Shown: one piece after another, positions 18,019 through 28,700 of the stretch
How the letters are laid out: every line of letters starts with the position of its first letter
How positions within the stretch are numbered: the first letter of the stretch is position 1
Assembly (NCBI GenBank): GCA_037139195.1
Contig: JBAXGW010000018.1
Coordinates: forward strand, 1 to 64,000
DNA length: 64,000 bases
Reading direction: 5' to 3'
Origin: JBAXGW01 sp037139195
GTDB taxonomy: Bacteria > Bacteroidota > Bacteroidia > Bacteroidales > JAHJDW01
Made by a program: the position numbers and the translations under genes
The notes under the pieces: model-generated
Told to the model about the DNA's origin: nothing
The model's database searches: none
Seen by the model: only the letters and a program-made list of their open reading frames with translations

Positions 18019-18815
18019 AAACTATACAAAATTTGCAAACCTCTGCTACTTGGCAATAAAACAAGGGTATTATTATTTTGTCTTTTTTTGTCGTTATTAT
18101 AGCAAAATCTTGAAATTGCATACCCCAAAGCAGCGCCGCTTATCACATCCGACGACCAATGTTTGTTGTCATATACTCTCGACAATTCGACACAAGTTGC
18201 TAAACTGTAAGCAGTCCATTTAACAAGAGGCATATCATTGTATACGGATGCAATTGAGGTAGCAAGAGAAAAAGCAGTAGAACTATGTCCCGAAACAAAC
18301 GAATGATGTTGCGAATCTAATGACGGTCCGCCCCAAATATGAGAGTTTCCATTGCTTTCATAAGGACGAGATCTGTGAGCAGCATATTTTATCATTTGTG
18401 TAGTCAGCCCAGTAAATATCAGCGATTTGGTAGATGTCAGCGACAAAAATGCAAGCTTTTTATTATGTGTCAAACAAGCAACACCCATTGTTGCCAAAAC
18501 TGCAGGATATACATAAAAGGCATTGCCTAAAGGTTGTAACATATATTTTGCAATATTGTTCAATCCATTTTTTCTGTTTTCAATAAATATATTTGTTATT
18601 TTTTCATCATATTGGTATGCAATCACTCCAGAAGAAACAACTAAACCAAAGGCTAAAATATCTTTTTTATTCCATTTAAAAGGTGCCTTTAACAACAAGT
18701 TTGCATCAATGGGTTTGTTTTGAAAATAGGGTTTAAAAACACTTCCCGAATCTTTCACTTGGCAAAAAGAAGACATAGAAAAAAGAAACAAAATAATACC
18801 TACAAAAAGTTTCAT
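18015..18815 (-). CDS. PAP2-family phosphatase, secreted or membrane-associated
   Basis: Signal peptide (MKLFVGIILFLFSMSSFCQ) followed by a PAP2/acid-phosphatase core. The three catalytic motifs are present: KYAAHRSRP, SFVSGHSST and SRVYDNKHWSSDV, carrying the family Lys/Arg, His and Arg/His/Asp residues. It probably dephosphorylates lipid phosphates such as undecaprenyl or phosphatidyl phosphates on the periplasmic side. Its 3' end overlaps the SulP gene, and mazG lies 5 bp upstream on the same strand. Confidence 0.9.
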   Translation of the reverse strand: MKLFVGIILFLFSMSSFCQVKDSGSVFKPYFQNKPIDANLLLKAPFKWNKKDILAFGLVVSSGVIAYQYDEKITNIFIENRKNGLNNIAKYMLQPLGNAFYVYPAVLATMGVACLTHNKKLAFLSLTSTKSLIFTGLTTQMIKYAAHRSRPYESNGNSHIWGGPSLDSQHHSFVSGHSSTAFSLATSIASVYNDMPLVKWTAYSLATCVELSRVYDNKHWSSDVISGAALGYAISRFCYNNDKKRQNNNTLVLLPSSRGLQILYSF

Positions 18816-18820
18816 AATTG

Positions 18821-19600
18821 TTATTCCATAGATTTAGCTTCATTCCAGAATACATCCATTTCAGCCAATGTCATATCCGAAAGTTTCTTCCCTGCCTTCT
18901 TCGCCCCTTCTTCCAAATATTGGAATCGTCGAATGAACTTTTTATTTGTTCTTTCTAATGCTGCATCAGGTTCTACATCAATAAAACGAGCATAATTTAT
19001 CAATGCAAAAAACACATCGCCAAATTCATCTCTTATTTTTTCTTGCGACGTATTTTTTTCAACTTGTTCGTGCAATTCATCAAGCTCTTCTCTAACTTTA
19101 TCCCACACCTGATTTGGCTCTTCCCAATCAAACCCAACTCCTTTGGCTTTATCCTGAATTCTATATGCTTTAACCATTGCAGGCAAAGATTTGGGAACTC
19201 CTTGTAATACCGATTTTTTCCCAGAATCTAACTTAATTTTCTCCCAATTCTGAAGAACGGTAAGTGCATCATTGGCAACCACATCGCCAAATATATGCGG
19301 ATGACGCTGAATAAGTTTATCGCAAATACCATCTAGCACATTTGTAATATCAAAAGCACCTTGCTCCGACGCAATTTTTGAATAAAAAACAATATGAAGC
19401 ATCAAATCTCCAAGCTCACCTTTTATTTCATCGCTATTTTTTTCTATTATAGCATCGGCTAATTCGTAGGTTTCTTCAATTGTCAAATGCCTAAGTGTAT
19501 CAAACGTTTGCTTTTTATCCCAAGGACATTTTGCTCTTAATTCATCCATAATATCCAACAAACGTTGAAATGCATCTAATCGTTTATCATTTTTATTCAT
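18821..19600 (-). CDS. mazG: nucleoside triphosphate pyrophosphohydrolase MazG
   Basis: House-cleaning NTPase that hydrolyses NTPs to NMP and pyrophosphate. Two MazG modules are visible: the N-terminal one with CPWDKKQTF, EETYELADAI and GDLMLHIVFYS, and the C-terminal one with DKAKGVGFDW, EELDELHEQ and EFGDVFFALINYARF. The EExxE and ExxD metal ligands are retained. Length 259 is normal. It overlaps the upstream membrane protein gene by 8 bp and lies 5 bp before the PAP2 gene, so the three form an operon. Confidence 0.95.
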   Translation of the reverse strand: MNKNDKRLDAFQRLLDIMDELRAKCPWDKKQTFDTLRHLTIEETYELADAIIEKNSDEIKGELGDLMLHIVFYSKIASEQGAFDITNVLDGICDKLIQRHPHIFGDVVANDALTVLQNWEKIKLDSGKKSVLQGVPKSLPAMVKAYRIQDKAKGVGFDWEEPNQVWDKVREELDELHEQVEKNTSQEKIRDEFGDVFFALINYARFIDVEPDAALERTNKKFIRRFQYLEEGAKKAGKKLSDMTLAEMDVFWNEAKSME

Positions 19601-20948
19601 CTTCGCCTCTCATTCTTTTATCGTAATTGGGTTCATCTAAGTAATTCTTAATATCTTTTGGCTTTTTAACTTTTAAAAATACTTTCCAATATGCTTCTTT
19701 AGTCATTGCGTCCCAATGAATTATAGTATAGCGATATTGTAGTGTTTGAATTATACTTGTTACAAAAATAAAAAACATTATTAACCATAAAACTACTCGG
19801 TGCCAAGTAACGCTATCACATATTTTATCGAAAAACGCAGCTAATGGTATTGACAGAAATGCAAAACTCTCAATCATTGCTCGCTGACCATAGCAACCGC
19901 CATACCACCAACACCACCAACATGAAACAATGTAAACATGAACAATTAAATAAAAAATAATCGACCAACGAAATTCAGATTGCTTTTTGCTTAAAAGGAA
20001 TAAACCAATTAGAGCAAATATGGCAAGCGGTGTATATACAAACCAACCCTTTCTATAGCTGAATAAAACATTAGTTATTTGTGGATTGTTAAAGAAAAAT
20101 CCTTCCTTGTCGTAGGAATAATGTATATAATGACCTGTTACCTCTTTCCAGTAGAGCAATTGCGGAACCCAAACGATTAAACATAACAAAATTGACGGCA
20201 CCCAATGTTTCCAATATTTAAAAAACAAAGAAATATTATTTTTAAAGTCATTAAAATTCATGCATTTATATAAGACTAAAAAAACAACAATTACCGAATT
20301 CGTTGGTCTAATTAAAGAAATTAAACCCACTAAAAAACCTAATAATAGTGCATATTGTATTTTTTTTTGCTCAAACCAATTTACTAAACTCCATAAAAAA
20401 ATAGAAAACAAAGAAAAGCTATAATCATGCGGCATTCCAGATTCATTTGTTGAATAGAATAATAAATTAGTGCCAAATACAATAAATATAAGTGTTAACC
20501 AAACAGCTAATTTGCTGAAATAACGATGTAGAACTTTTGACAAAAAGAGCAGTCCAAAAAACAAATATAGCATCACATTGAGAGCTAAAGCCTTTTGATA
20601 AGGAACACAATACCCATCACTATTTCTATTAGAATAATGTTGCCAAGCATTAACTATAAAGAACGACGGCAAATACAACATTGACATCCCCATGCTCATC
20701 TTAAACACTCGGTCGCCGCTTTCGGTGGTTTTGTACCACCCATACTTTTTAATACTTGGGATGGTATCGAAATACTTTAAATGTAAATCATGATAAATAA
20801 ATGTAGCAGGCAAATAGCCATAATATTCCTTAACATCCCAATCAATAATTAAACTTTTATTCCAACGCTTAACATTAAATTGAACTGCTATTAATACAAA
20901 TAAAACAACTATAATAATCGTATTTGAATTAAAAATATATTTTCGCAT
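19593..20948 (-). CDS. multi-pass membrane protein, GT-C glycosyltransferase-like
   Basis: 451 residues with about 10-11 hydrophobic segments. The first loop contains WDVKEYYGYLPATFIYHDLH, with acidic residues where GT-C enzymes bind polyprenyl-phosphate sugars. Later blocks include HDYSFSLFSIFLW, GLISLIRPTNS and WWYGGCYGQRA. These fit a Bacteroidota family resembling PMT/ArnT-type glycosyltransferases, but the specific reaction is unknown. It overlaps mazG by 8 bp. A TAATTTTG-like box on the minus strand at 20974-20981 may be its -7 element. Confidence 0.75.
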   Translation of the reverse strand: MRKYIFNSNTIIIVVLFVLIAVQFNVKRWNKSLIIDWDVKEYYGYLPATFIYHDLHLKYFDTIPSIKKYGWYKTTESGDRVFKMSMGMSMLYLPSFFIVNAWQHYSNRNSDGYCVPYQKALALNVMLYLFFGLLFLSKVLHRYFSKLAVWLTLIFIVFGTNLLFYSTNESGMPHDYSFSLFSIFLWSLVNWFEQKKIQYALLLGFLVGLISLIRPTNSVIVVFLVLYKCMNFNDFKNNISLFFKYWKHWVPSILLCLIVWVPQLLYWKEVTGHYIHYSYDKEGFFFNNPQITNVLFSYRKGWFVYTPLAIFALIGLFLLSKKQSEFRWSIIFYLIVHVYIVSCWWCWWYGGCYGQRAMIESFAFLSIPLAAFFDKICDSVTWHRVVLWLIMFFIFVTSIIQTLQYRYTIIHWDAMTKEAYWKVFLKVKKPKDIKNYLDEPNYDKRMRGEDE

Positions 20949-21019
20949 TTAGAAAAAAGTATAATTTATCATACAAAATTATCATATTTTAATAGTAATT
21001 TTGTTTTGAAATATTTTCT

Positions 21020-22174
21020 ATGCACAAAACTAATCATATTCTGTCAATCCGGATTAATAAAAATCTATCAATTATAAATAATATTGATGTTTTTTACTTA
21101 AAGTCTGCAATTGTATTTTCTTTCCTGCTCTTATTTTTTAATAAAACAGTTAATTCTCAAAGTTCTTTATCTGAAATAAATTTTGGAATCAAATCTCATT
21201 ACGGAGTTATTTGGGCACATTCTCCAAAAAACAAAATTTTAGTTCAAGGCCATTTTCCTGTTTTCGAAGCATCTATATTTGGGAAAACAAGCGGGGTTAA
21301 ACTTTGGCATCAATTGTATAATAAACCACAAATTGGTTTTAGCGTTATTTATACCGATTTGGCTCTTAAAAATATGATGGGATTTTGTACTGGTATATAC
21401 CCTTGGGTAAACTTCAACCTAAAAGACAACTCGAAAAAATATAAATTGTTTTTTAAAGTTGGTGCAGGAATTGGGTATATTAACAAGGTTTTTGATCTCG
21501 AAAATAACTTCAAAAACACATCTATCAGTGCTAAAATAAATGCCTTAATAAATTTTCAAATCGAAAATCAAATTCAAATCACTCCGAAAATTTCGGGCAA
21601 TTTATCTTTATCACTGTTTCACTACTCAAATGGATCAAGCAGAAAGCCTAATTTAGGTGTAAATATTCCAACAATAAATATTGGTTTAGGCTATCGAATA
21701 GCAAAAAGAGAAATTTCAAATATACCAGCACTTCCCGAATTTAATAAAAACAAACATATTGTAACTACATTGTCTGGCGGATGGAAGCAGCCTTTTTTCC
21801 CACGTTCAGCAACCTATCCTGTTATTAACAGTAGCACCACCTTCGAAAAACAATTCAGAAGAAAAAATGCTTATTCAATAGGCTTCGATATGATTTACGA
21901 CAAAAGTTATGTTGAAGACCAACAGAATACTCCAACGGGTCATCATCGATTATTCAATACGGGCATAACTATTGGACACATTTTAGTTGTTGAAAAATTA
22001 AATATTCTTACACAATGGGGCGTTTACACTTCTTCAAAAGCGCTGGCAAAAAAATCGTATCATCGAATTGGCTTGAGATATTATTTAAATAAAAACGTAT
22101 TAATTTGTTTTGCTCTTAATACTCATTTTGGAAGTGCCGACCACATGGAATGGGGCATTGGATATAAATTTTAA
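21020..22174 (+). CDS. acyloxyacyl hydrolase (PagL-like outer-membrane protein)
   Basis: Predicted outer-membrane beta-barrel related to lipid A deacylases. The C-terminal half of the PagL-like domain shows LSLFHYSNGSSRKPNLG, which holds the His-Ser pair of the family active site, and INIGLGYRI. A second barrel-like half follows (residues 240-384) and ends GIGYKF, an aromatic C-terminus common in outer-membrane proteins. The N-terminal 30 residues precede a hydrophobic stretch (SAIVFSFLLLFFNKTVNSQ), so the true start could be later. Probably modifies LPS or lipid A. A lipoprotein gene follows after 2 bp. Confidence 0.8.
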   Translation: MHKTNHILSIRINKNLSIINNIDVFYLKSAIVFSFLLLFFNKTVNSQSSLSEINFGIKSHYGVIWAHSPKNKILVQGHFPVFEASIFGKTSGVKLWHQLYNKPQIGFSVIYTDLALKNMMGFCTGIYPWVNFNLKDNSKKYKLFFKVGAGIGYINKVFDLENNFKNTSISAKINALINFQIENQIQITPKISGNLSLSLFHYSNGSSRKPNLGVNIPTINIGLGYRIAKREISNIPALPEFNKNKHIVTTLSGGWKQPFFPRSATYPVINSSTTFEKQFRRKNAYSIGFDMIYDKSYVEDQQNTPTGHHRLFNTGITIGHILVVEKLNILTQWGVYTSSKALAKKSYHRIGLRYYLNKNVLICFALNTHFGSADHMEWGIGYKF

Positions 22175-22176
22175 AT

Positions 22177-22911
22177 ATGATAAAATACAGTATTATATTA
22201 TTTTCAATTATTAATATTTTTTGCTCTTGTAATAAAGAAGATGCTCCGGATTTTCTACAGTCAACAGGCACAATAACTCAAGAAACAAGAATTTTAGATA
22301 ATTTCAACTATGTAAGCCTAACTGACAATATTATTCTTGATATTGTTCAAGATACTTGCAATTGGGCAGTAATAAATGCAGGCAAAAATTTAATGCCCGA
22401 TATTATTACAAAAGTAAGCAACGGGAAATTATACATTTCTAATGAGAATCGATTTAATTGGGTAAGAAGCTACAAATATAAAATACATATTACACTGGGC
22501 GTGAAAAATTTAAATTACCTGAATTATCAAGGCTATGGGAATATTAATTTCACAAATACTTTAGTTGCTGATAGTTTTTATTTTGAAACCGAACGAGGTG
22601 CGGGACATATTGATTTTAATGTTGATTGCAAATATTCTGCTTTTGTAATTCATGCAGGTACTGCCGATTTATCTATTAAAGGAAAATCAGATTGTGCATA
22701 TATTTATTCTTTTGGTTACGGTCCAATTGAAGCCCAATATTTTTTAACAAATTCCTGTGCCGTTCACATGAAAAACTTGGCTTCAGCAAAAGTTAATGTT
22801 CAAAATGATCTAACGGCAACTATCGAAAACAAAGGCAACATCTATTACAAAGGAAATCCATCTTCTGTAAAAAGCAATATTACGGGCAAAGGGCAATTGA
22901 TTAAATTGTAA
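22177..22911 (+). CDS. lipoprotein with DUF2807 (head GIN) domain
   Basis: Signal peptide and lipobox (FCSC) followed by a right-handed repeat-like DUF2807/GIN domain: FNYVSLTDNIILDIVQDT, then NYLNYQGYGNINFTN and repeating short beta-strands to the end. Such lipoproteins are common in the Bacteroidota envelope but have no assigned activity. It is 2 bp downstream of the PagL-like gene and 4 bp upstream of a GNAT gene, so all three are likely one transcript. Confidence 0.85.
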   Translation: MIKYSIILFSIINIFCSCNKEDAPDFLQSTGTITQETRILDNFNYVSLTDNIILDIVQDTCNWAVINAGKNLMPDIITKVSNGKLYISNENRFNWVRSYKYKIHITLGVKNLNYLNYQGYGNINFTNTLVADSFYFETERGAGHIDFNVDCKYSAFVIHAGTADLSIKGKSDCAYIYSFGYGPIEAQYFLTNSCAVHMKNLASAKVNVQNDLTATIENKGNIYYKGNPSSVKSNITGKGQLIKL

Positions 22912-22915
22912 CAAG

Positions 22916-23470
22916 ATGATTTTAACTAATTTCAAAGACAAAGAAGCTGTAGTCAAACTGTTATCAAGCTCTTTTCTTAAAAATAAAAGTGTTTTGTCGG
23001 TATGTAAAAACAGCAAATCTATTTCTGTTTTAATGGAATACTCTTTCATTCATAGTCATTACGATAATCTTGCTTTTACTAATGAATCTAGAACGGCAGT
23101 AGCTTTATGTAAAATATCAGGAAAAGAAAAAATTCATGTTCGCAAGTTTTTCATAAGCATCAAACTCGCTTTTGCATTAGGATTAAAAAAAGCTTACTTT
23201 GCAATGAAACACGAAAAATTAATAAGCCAACATCGAAAGGAAAAACAATATCTTCATATTCAATTTATTGGTGTAGAACCTGAAAAACAAGGCACAAAAC
23301 TTGGAAGCAAATTAATTGAAGATATAAAGCAATATGCCAAGGTAAATAATCTACCCATTTATTTAGAAACCTCTACACCAAAGAACATACCTTTCTATCA
23401 AAACCACGGCTTTGAAAGTTTTTACACATTGAAAGGGGAATTCGATTTGTATTTTTTTAAATATAGCTAA
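22916..23470 (+). CDS. GNAT-family N-acetyltransferase
   Basis: 184 residues with the acetyl-CoA-binding core HIQFIGVEPEKQGTKLGSKLIEDI (about 115-138), a late strand IYLETSTPKNIPFYQNHGF and a final beta-strand block. No substrate can be named. There is no signal peptide, so it is cytoplasmic. It is the third gene after the PagL-like and GIN-lipoprotein genes and converges on the DUF4401 gene, 19 bp away. Confidence 0.85.
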   Translation: MILTNFKDKEAVVKLLSSSFLKNKSVLSVCKNSKSISVLMEYSFIHSHYDNLAFTNESRTAVALCKISGKEKIHVRKFFISIKLAFALGLKKAYFAMKHEKLISQHRKEKQYLHIQFIGVEPEKQGTKLGSKLIEDIKQYAKVNNLPIYLETSTPKNIPFYQNHGFESFYTLKGEFDLYFFKYS

Positions 23471-23489
23471 TTCATATTTAACTTCAAGT

Positions 23490-24668
23490 TTACCAGCTAC
23501 TACCAGCTCCGCCACCACCAAAATCACCACCGCCTAGAGTTGTGTCTGAATTGGGATTGTTCCCCGCATTTCCGCCTAGTGTTTGCGAAGTGATAAATGC
23601 ACTTAAATCTTGCGAACTCCACTTGTCTGTTAATAATCTTTCTCTGGTATAGCCACTTCTAGTTTGTTTCAAATAATTCAAAAGAAGCAAAGCCGCTGTT
23701 ATTAAAATAGCTCCAGAAGCAGTAATTGTTACAACTGGATAGCCTAAACTGAAATAATATTTAAAAGTAACAACGCTAAGAGCTAATGTTAACATGCTAA
23801 CCCGTATAAAAATAATTGATCTTTTCATTATTCCCCAGTATAAATAGGCAATTGGAACTAATGCCGTAAGAGCATAAAATATAAATGCAAAAGGGATATC
23901 TTCATTTCCTGTCAACTTTAAATCCATCAAATTAACACTTAACTCTCTAACCACAAAATAATTTCCTGCTATATAAAATACAAGTAAGCAAATAGTTTTT
24001 GCTACAATAAATAAATCTTTAAAAATAAAATTTGAAAATCTTTTTTCCATTTTGATAGTTTGCCAAAATATAATTCCAAATACAATCATAAAGACAAATG
24101 GTATTAAAGCTTCTGCATATCCTCCAATACCTGAAAATAGTTGAAAAACAATCCATCCAAAGAAAACAAAAGCTAAAGCTAAAGCTATAAAATTTAAGTA
24201 TCGTATTGCGGCAAAAGTCGCTAAAATAAGACAAATTGCAGGAGCAACAAATTTATAATCAGAGTCAAAGCCTAAAATTCCAGTAGCAATAAACGATAAA
24301 CCAACATAAACGCCTGCTTCTGTTATTCCTGATTTATAGTGAAACTTATCTTTTATAAAAACAAATTCGGTTAATCCGATAAAAATAATACCTAAAACAA
24401 AAGAAATTACTCGATATCCACCCATTCCTAAATCGCCAAATATCATCCCAACAGGCAATAATAGGGTCGACATGCCAAACAGTGATGCGAGAAACAAAAG
24501 GATTCGCATAAAAACACTTGGAGCAAAAAAATTTGAATGGTATTCTGTTTGAATGCTATCAAACTGCTCTTTGCTAAGTATTTTACTTTTAAATAAACTT
24601 TTAGCTTCAGAAACTATTTTATATTTTTCTAACTCAGCTATATCGTAGGCAATAATAGAATTAATCAT
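23490..24668 (-). CDS. DUF4401-type membrane protein with Gly-rich tail
   Basis: 392 residues, about 10-11 hydrophobic segments after a soluble N-terminal 50 residues. The last 15 residues are GGGDFGGGGAGSSW, a glycine-rich C-terminus also seen in TPM-domain and DUF2207 membrane proteins. It overlaps the upstream DUF2157 gene by 8 bp; this gene pair is common in Gram-negative bacteria. Function unknown. Confidence 0.75.
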   Translation of the reverse strand: MINSIIAYDIAELEKYKIVSEAKSLFKSKILSKEQFDSIQTEYHSNFFAPSVFMRILLFLASLFGMSTLLLPVGMIFGDLGMGGYRVISFVLGIIFIGLTEFVFIKDKFHYKSGITEAGVYVGLSFIATGILGFDSDYKFVAPAICLILATFAAIRYLNFIALALAFVFFGWIVFQLFSGIGGYAEALIPFVFMIVFGIIFWQTIKMEKRFSNFIFKDLFIVAKTICLLVFYIAGNYFVVRELSVNLMDLKLTGNEDIPFAFIFYALTALVPIAYLYWGIMKRSIIFIRVSMLTLALSVVTFKYYFSLGYPVVTITASGAILITAALLLLNYLKQTRSGYTRERLLTDKWSSQDLSAFITSQTLGGNAGNNPNSDTTLGGGDFGGGGAGSSW

Positions 24669-25623
24669 TTTTGAAATGCGATTTTTTGTTAATTAATAAA
24701 ACAACATAAGCAATGCAACTAAAAGGGAAATAATAAACCAATAGAACAGTTCCTCCATCAAAGCCATTAAGCATTTGAAAAAGCAAATAAGTAAAAGAAA
24801 TATACGCCGCAATACTTGAATAAAGGAAGAAAAGAAATTGCTTTAAGTTCCATGACTGATATAATACATAAGCAGCTGAAAGCAAAGTAAAGAAAGCAAA
24901 CCAAACATGATATTGATTCTCAAACATTGCAGAAATGCCTCCAGTAAAAAAGAGAAGTAATCCGAAATTTTGATATGTAAACTTAAAATGACTTTTTATG
25001 TCTTTACGTTCGGATAATTCGCCAGCAACAACTAGTCCTGCCCCAAGCAAAATGCTGATTAGATAAAGTAGACCCGATGCAAACCATGTTCCTTTAACCC
25101 AATCTACAGGCGTAACACTAACGCCAAAAGCAGCAGCTAGAGCTGTAATTCCCATGGATAATAATGCTCTATTATCAAATCGGTAAGCCATTAGCAATAA
25201 AATACCTGCTGAAATAAATGAAGATGAATAAATAAAATACTGAACAATATCAAAATACACCTGAATGTAGGTAAACAGCGAAATTATTAATAGTGATGTT
25301 AAAATGAGTATATAATCAAAATATGGATGAACAACTTCCACCATAGCGTTGGAGTATGGTTTTTGGAATTTATTAATAAAATAAAATCCAGCAAAAACAG
25401 CACATGCAATAAGCAACATGCTAATAATATGACCAATTTCAGTCATGTTTTGATATGCAAAATAACCTAAGCCACCCGTAAAGAGCATTATACCGAGATA
25501 AAGCAAGAGTCGGAGTTCGTAATATAATGAAATTATTTTTTTAGATTGAACGACATCAAGAAAACTGTATTGCTTATCATCAATAAGATTTCGATCAAAC
25601 AATTGTTTATAAATTGTATTCAT
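24661..25623 (-). CDS. DUF2157 domain membrane protein
   Basis: 320 residues with an N-terminal soluble segment (LFDRNLIDDKQYSFLDVVQSKKI) and about ten hydrophobic segments. The pattern fits the DUF2157 family. It is translated together with the DUF4401 gene (8-bp overlap). The upstream start region is A/T rich with no clear promoter. Function unknown. Confidence 0.75.
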   Translation of the reverse strand: MNTIYKQLFDRNLIDDKQYSFLDVVQSKKIISLYYELRLLLYLGIMLFTGGLGYFAYQNMTEIGHIISMLLIACAVFAGFYFINKFQKPYSNAMVEVVHPYFDYILILTSLLIISLFTYIQVYFDIVQYFIYSSSFISAGILLLMAYRFDNRALLSMGITALAAAFGVSVTPVDWVKGTWFASGLLYLISILLGAGLVVAGELSERKDIKSHFKFTYQNFGLLLFFTGGISAMFENQYHVWFAFFTLLSAAYVLYQSWNLKQFLFFLYSSIAAYISFTYLLFQMLNGFDGGTVLLVYYFPFSCIAYVVLLINKKSHFKND

Positions 25624-25766
25624 AGAACATTTTTTTTGTAAAGATACAATTTTTTTAAAAGCGATTTCCCTGCCTTTGCCTTACTAAAACATACCGTTAA
25701 ATGATTACTATTTGCTTTTTAAATTTTTCGCTTTACCTTTAACCATAATTCCAAATTTCTAATTTC

Positions 25767-28700
25767 ATGAAAAAGCTCTTATCATCAATTCTATGCTTAT
25801 TTTTAATAAGCAATACCTTTGCTCAGCAATGGACAAATTATACTGTCGCTTCAACGTCTACAGAATTATGTAACAATAATATTAACTGCATTTTCGTTGA
25901 TGCTCAGAACAACAAATGGTTTGGAACCTATAACGGCATATCTAAGTTTGATGGAACAAACTGGACTACATATTTAACAGCACCTGGATTAGACAGCAGT
26001 TATATTAATTGCATAGCTATGGATACTCTTGGAAGTATGTGGTTTGGGACTGATAAAGGCGTTTCGAAGTTCGATGGAACAAATTGGACTACATATACTA
26101 CAACAAATGGTTTAATAAATAATAATGTATATAACATCGCCATAGACGCCCAAGGCAATATATGGTTTGAAACTCATAACGGTGGTGTTTCAAAATTCGA
26201 TGGAACAAACTGGACATCATATTCTACAGCTAATGGCTTGACAGGCAGCTATCTATACAGCATGACTATAGATACACTAGGCAATGCATGGTTTGGAACT
26301 GATAACGGCGTATCTAAATTTGATGGAACAAGCTGGACTACTTATACATCTACAGATGGATTAGCTGATAATAATGTATACAGTATAGCTATTGATGCCC
26401 AAGGCAACAAGTGGTTTGGAACTAGTTTCGGGGTATCTAAATTCGATGGAACAAACTGGACAACATACTTAACCACAGAAACTATAATCTGTATAACTAT
26501 TGATGCACAAGGCAATATGTGGTTTGGAATTGATAACGGCGTAACAAAGTTTGATGGAACAAACTGGACAACGTATACTACAGCAAATGGCTTAGCTGAT
26601 AACAGAGTAAATAGCATCGCCATAGACTCCCAAGGCAACAAGTGGTTTGGAACAAATGTTGGTGCATCAATGTTTGATGGATCAAACTGGATAAAATATA
26701 CAACGAATGGCCTAACAAACAATAAAGTTAATTGTAAAGCTGACGATATACAAGGCAATATGTGGTTTGGAACTAGTGCTGGTGTATCTAAATTCGATGG
26801 AACGAGCTGGACAACTTATACCACTACAAATGGCCTAGCTAATAACAAAGTATACAGCATCGCCATAGATGCTTCAGGCAACAAGTGGTTTGGAACAATG
26901 GGTGGAGGCATATCAAAGTTCGATGGAACAAACTGGACAACATACACTATGGCAAATGGCTTAGCTAATAATATTACATGTAGTATAGCTATAGACGCAC
27001 AAGGCAACAAGTGGTTTGGCACTATTAACGGTGTATCTAAATTTAATGGAACAAACTGGACAACGTATAATACAGCTAATGGTTTAGCTAATAACTATGT
27101 AAATTCCATAGCTATAGTCGCACAAGACATCAAATGGTTTGGCACTAATGGCGGTGTATCTAAATTTGATGGAACAAACTGGACTACATATACTACAGCA
27201 AATGGCTTAGCTAGTAATCATGCAACTTGTATTGCAGCAGATGTCCAAGGCAATATTTGGGTTGGGAGTGATAACGGTGTATCGAAGTTTGATGGAACAA
27301 GCTGGACTATATATACTACAGCAAATGGCTTGCCTAATAATTTAGTTAATAGCATTGACATAGACGACCAAGGAAATGTGTGGATTGGGGGCAGTACTAG
27401 TATATCTAAATTTGATGGAACTAGCTGGACCTCTTATACTATTGCAAATAGTTTGGCTTACAATTCTATACACAGCATAACAATTGATGCTCAAGGCAAT
27501 AAGTGGCTTGGAACTAAACTTGGTGCAATAAAATTTTCAGATGGTGGTCCAGGTCACTTTCAAAATATATACAACACTTTAGGAATCGTGTTTAACGATT
27601 TTAATGGCAATGGCATAAAAGAGAGTAATGAAGCAAATATTTCGCAACAAATAATTCAAATTGATTCCAATTATACATGTACTCAAGATAATGGATTGTT
27701 TTATTGCAATCTGCCAAATGGCAACCACACCATTCAATACCATGCCCCCACAAATTGGCAACTTACCACAAACGATAGTATATTATTAAATATTCCCAAT
27801 AGTGGAGATACAATAGTTTTTGGAATAAAAACCATTAATAATATACATGATTTGCAAGCAAATATAGCTGGCGGATCTACTCGTGCAAACTTTGATGCAA
27901 ACTATTGGTTAAATTACACAAATAAAGGTACAGTAGTTGAAAATGGAACAGTGGAGATGAAACTAGATGACAGATCAACGTTTGTTAGCGCCACACCAAT
28001 ACCAACAAGCCAAAATGGTAATACCCTTACTTGGAATTTTAGCAACCTAAATGTAAATGAAACAAAACCAATACATGTTGTAGCTCACATGCCAGATGTT
28101 CAATATTTGGGTGATACATTAATTAATACAGTTTCTATCTCGCCCTTTATAGCTGATGTTGATACGCTAAACAATATAGATACTCTTGCTCAAGTTCTTA
28201 CTGGCTCTTACGATCCGAATGACAAAATGGTGCAGGAAGGAGTTTTGAACGAAAAATTTGTTTTGTTTAATACTCCTCTTACTTATACTATACGCTTTCA
28301 AAATACGGGAACCGATACCGCCTTCAACGTAAACATCTACGATACTATCAATAGTAATATGGATATGAGCAGTTTGCAAATTATAGGCAGTAGTCACAAT
28401 TGTATACCCGAAGTAAGGGGCACCAACGAAGTACTCTTCCATTTTTACAATATTATGTTGCCCGATAGCAACAAAACCCAATTAGGAAGCAATGGTTATT
28501 TACAATACCGTATCAGTCCAAAAGCAGGTTTGCCCGAAAATACAGTTGTGAAAAACACTGCATATATTTTCTTCGATTATAATCCTGCAATTATAACCAA
28601 TACTACATTAAACACTTATGTAAGCACAATACCAAAGACTTCTTCCATTCAAGAAAACAACTTAATTAATAACGTTTTACCTTATCCAAACCCTGCACAA

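Noticed and set aside
25900..27530. CRISPR-like or satellite repeats
   Set aside because: The repeats are coding and in frame; they are propeller blades.
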